Shown here: positions 62,155 to 64,000 of the stretch, one piece after another
Numbering within the stretch: position 1 is the first letter of the stretch
Layout: each line of letters starts with the position of its first letter
From: Ruegeria conchae
Lineage (GTDB): Bacteria > Pseudomonadota > Alphaproteobacteria > Rhodobacterales > Rhodobacteraceae
Length of the DNA stretch: 64,000 nt
NCBI RefSeq assembly: GCF_000192475.1
Contig: NZ_AEYW01000006.1
Location: forward strand, 1-64,000
Direction: 5' to 3'
Notes under the pieces: generated by a model
What the model saw: the letters and a program-made list of their open reading frames with translations, nothing else
Told to the model about the DNA's origin: nothing
Databases searched by the model: none
Position numbers and translations under genes: made by a program

Positions 62155-64000
62155 CCCAGACCTTCCAAACCGGCACGGATCGAGTTTCGGCGCGTGTTCC
62201 ATAATCCAGCGTCCAACAAGGCACGGAATCGGTCTTGCATCGCCTGATGCGCACGCGGGTTGGCCTCTTGTAGAAAGGCATCGACGTCTTCGTCGCCAAG
62301 CGTGGCTTCGTGATAAAGGTCGAACAGATGCGGCGCGACGGTGCCAGACAAATGTGCAAACGAGGCCATGTGATCAAGCGTCGCCGCAATCTCGGCCGCG
62401 CCTCGAAAACCATGCCGCTGCATCCCCGCTATCCATCCTGGATTGGCGGCGCGCGCATGAACCACGCGGCTAATTTCTTCGGGTAAGGTACGGGCGCGTG
62501 GATTTTCCGGGTTGGTATTGTCCAGGTGATAGAGCTGAGCGTTACCACCGGTGATTTTCTTGGCGGCAGCAAAACCAGCCTCATGCGTGGCATAGTCATT
62601 CGCCAATAGCAGATCGGTTTCGGTCAGGTCCTGGAGATGCACAAAGCTGTCGGCATTGGCGACGCGCTGAGTAATGCCGTCCTTATCCTGTGCGATGTGT
62701 TCGCCTTCCAACGCGAAGGAACTGGCGTCCAGCCAAGCCTCACCCGCCTGCACGCGTGCCTCATCCGTATAGGTTTCGGACAGATGGGTCATGTTCAAAC
62801 CATAGTTGCCGGGGGCTGGCCCATAGACCCGCGCGGCTGGCTCCTGACCGGCGTAAGGGTTCCAGTCGGCTGCTTCATCTCGTTTTGTCAGTGCGCGGAC
62901 GGCCTGACCGTACAGCGCGGAAAGCGTCGGGAACACGTCCCGGAACAGGCCTGAGACGCGCAATGTCACGTCCAGTCGCGGGCGGCTGAGATCGGTGATT
63001 GGCAAAACTTCGATGCCAGAGACCCGCTCGGACCCTTTATCCCAAACCGGCTTCACCCCCAGCAGGTGTAGCGCCATGGCGAATTCCTCGCCCGCTGTGC
63101 GCATCGTGGCCGAACCCCATAGATCGACTATCAAGCCCTTGGGGTAGTCGCCTTCTTCCTGCAGATGCCGCCGAACCAGCTCTTCAGCGAGCTTGACGCC
63201 TTGTGTATAGGCCGCGCGCGTAGGAACTGAGCGCGGGTCGGTCGTGTAAAGATTCCGCCCGGTAGGCAATACATCCGTACGCCCGCGATAAGGGGAACCG
63301 GACGGCCCGGCCTCAATCCGTTTGCCCGCCAAAGCGTCAATCAGGGCGGAGCGTTCAGCGTGGGCCGACGGGGCAGGGTCGAAGGTGCCAGTCGCATCGG
63401 GCACCCGTCCAAAGATGTGCAGGCCGTCGCTGAACTGGCTTTCCTTGATGTCGCAGACAAATCGATCAATGCGGGTGATCGCCTCGGCGATGCAGGTGGC
63501 TTGGTCGAGACCAAGGTCGCTCTCCAGCCCGATGGCCTGTGCCTCGTCGCGGATATCTCCTTGCAGGCGATCACGGCGCTTGGGGTCCAGACCGTCCGCG
63601 TTCGAGAACTCATCCAGCAGTGCTTCCAGCCGAGCCATGCGATCTGGCGTACCACTTTCTTTCATCGGGGGCGGGATATGGCCCAGCGTAACAGCGCCGA
63701 TCCGGCGCTTGGCCTGCGCAGCTTCGCCGGGGTCATTGACGATGAACGGGTAGATCACCGGCAGATCGCCGATCAACACCTCGGGCCAGCATTCACTGCA
63801 TAAAGCGACCGATTTACCTGGCAGCCATTCCAGCGTGCCATGGGCACCAATATGGATCAAAGCATCCGCGCCTATCCCTTTGCGTAGCCAAAGGTAAAAG
63901 GCGACGTAGCTGTGACGAGGAGTGCGCGAAAGGTCATGATAGTCATCCTCGCGCAGCTCTGGCGTGCCGCGTTCTGGCTGCAGCGCAACCACAGCGTTGC
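62151..64000 (-). CDS. cobN: Cobaltochelatase subunit CobN, C-terminal part (runs off right edge)
   Basis: Large subunit that inserts cobalt into hydrogenobyrinic acid a,c-diamide, working with CobS and CobT (not in the window). The visible 616 codons cover the C-terminal half. HIGAHGTLEWLPGKSVALC near the right end is the conserved CobN block, and IVDLWGSATMRTAGEEFAMA follows downstream. No start is present; the frame is open to base 64000. It is the first cob gene seen, so the operon promoter and any B12 riboswitch are outside the window. Confidence 0.95.
   Translation of the reverse strand, partial: NAVVALQPERGTPELREDDYHDLSRTPRHSYVAFYLWLRKGIGADALIHIGAHGTLEWLPGKSVALCSECWPEVLIGDLPVIYPFIVNDPGEAAQAKRRIGAVTLGHIPPPMKESGTPDRMARLEALLDEFSNADGLDPKRRDRLQGDIRDEAQAIGLESDLGLDQATCIAEAITRIDRFVCDIKESQFSDGLHIFGRVPDATGTFDPAPSAHAERSALIDALAGKRIEAGPSGSPYRGRTDVLPTGRNLYTTDPRSVPTRAAYTQGVKLAEELVRRHLQEEGDYPKGLIVDLWGSATMRTAGEEFAMALHLLGVKPVWDKGSERVSGIEVLPITDLSRPRLDVTLRVSGLFRDVFPTLSALYGQAVRALTKRDEAADWNPYAGQEPAARVYGPAPGNYGLNMTHLSETYTDEARVQAGEAWLDASSFALEGEHIAQDKDGITQRVANADSFVHLQDLTETDLLLANDYATHEAGFAAAKKITGGNAQLYHLDNTNPENPRARTLPEEISRVVHARAANPGWIAGMQRHGFRGAAEIAATLDHMASFAHLSGTVAPHLFDLYHEATLGDEDVDAFLQEANPRAHQAMQDRFRALLDAGLWNTRRNSIRAGLEGLG

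Noticed and set aside
1..64000. tRNA, rRNA, CRISPR, transposase, phage or origin
   Set aside because: I looked for typical tRNA ends, repeat-spacer arrays, transposase motifs and DnaA clusters on both strands and found none.

Overview
The window looks like a chromosomal segment of a marine alphaproteobacterium of the Roseobacter group (Rhodobacterales). The grounds are moderate GC, dense gene packing with many 1 to 14 base overlaps, and the gene repertoire: an aerobic cobalamin pathway, a propionate gene with TTTGCAAA operators, a fused MrpA/B antiporter subunit and an OpgC-OpgG-OpgH cluster. No rRNA, tRNA, CRISPR array, insertion sequence, phage gene or replication origin was found. No stretch longer than 300 bases lacks a gene. 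The longest gaps (about 280 bases, at 1067-1347 and 4853-5139) hold regulatory or RNA-like signals.

Layout. 1-7.4 kb: the 5' end of glyA, NAD kinase, a gap with a candidate small RNA, an amidase, propionyl-CoA synthetase (prpE) and a malic enzyme fused to a phosphotransacetylase-like domain. 7.6-9.4 kb: an unrecognised membrane protein translationally coupled to a VOC/double-cupin protein. 9.5-14 kb: a nucleoside salvage operon (cdd-deoA-deoB-add-upp). 14-17.1 kb: a degenerate M48-like membrane protein, an EamA transporter and a Hint-like protein whose catalytic Cys appears to be missing. 17.1-24.8 kb: a fatty-acid or branched-chain acyl-CoA oxidation operon (acyl-CoA dehydrogenase, small RHH-like protein, GST, thiolase, cupin, FadJ) behind two tandem MerR regulators with ACGT-core operators. 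24.9-29.3 kb: two PaaI-like thioesterases and a MATE exporter facing a DUF952-DUF1330-pyrD-arsC operon.

29.4-36 kb: a periplasmic 5'-nucleotidase with a strong terminator, a TPR-sulfotransferase, tRNA 2-selenouridine synthase (mnmH) and an FAD-oxidoreductase-SelD fusion. The selD fusion lies 5 bases downstream of a complete Mrp Na+/H+ antiporter operon (36-42 kb) on the same strand. 42-49.5 kb: a rhodanese, a secreted PHB-depolymerase-like esterase, opgH/opgG/opgC for periplasmic glucans and a TTC38-like TPR protein. 49.6-53 kb: a class III CoA-transferase overlapping a ThDP-dependent enzyme, and a DUF302 protein. 53-64 kb: a large aerobic cobalamin operon on the minus strand (cobN partial, cobG, H, I, J, L, E, M, B, A, F), with cobK embedded on the opposite strand.

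The strongest candidates for a second look are the noncontiguous cob operon around cobK, the candidate RNA with palindromic control region at 1059-1310, the acyl-CoA operon with its MerR operators, the two proteins that keep an enzyme fold but lack catalytic residues, and the coupling of the Mrp operon to the SelD fusion. Functions come from motif recognition by eye; no database search was run.
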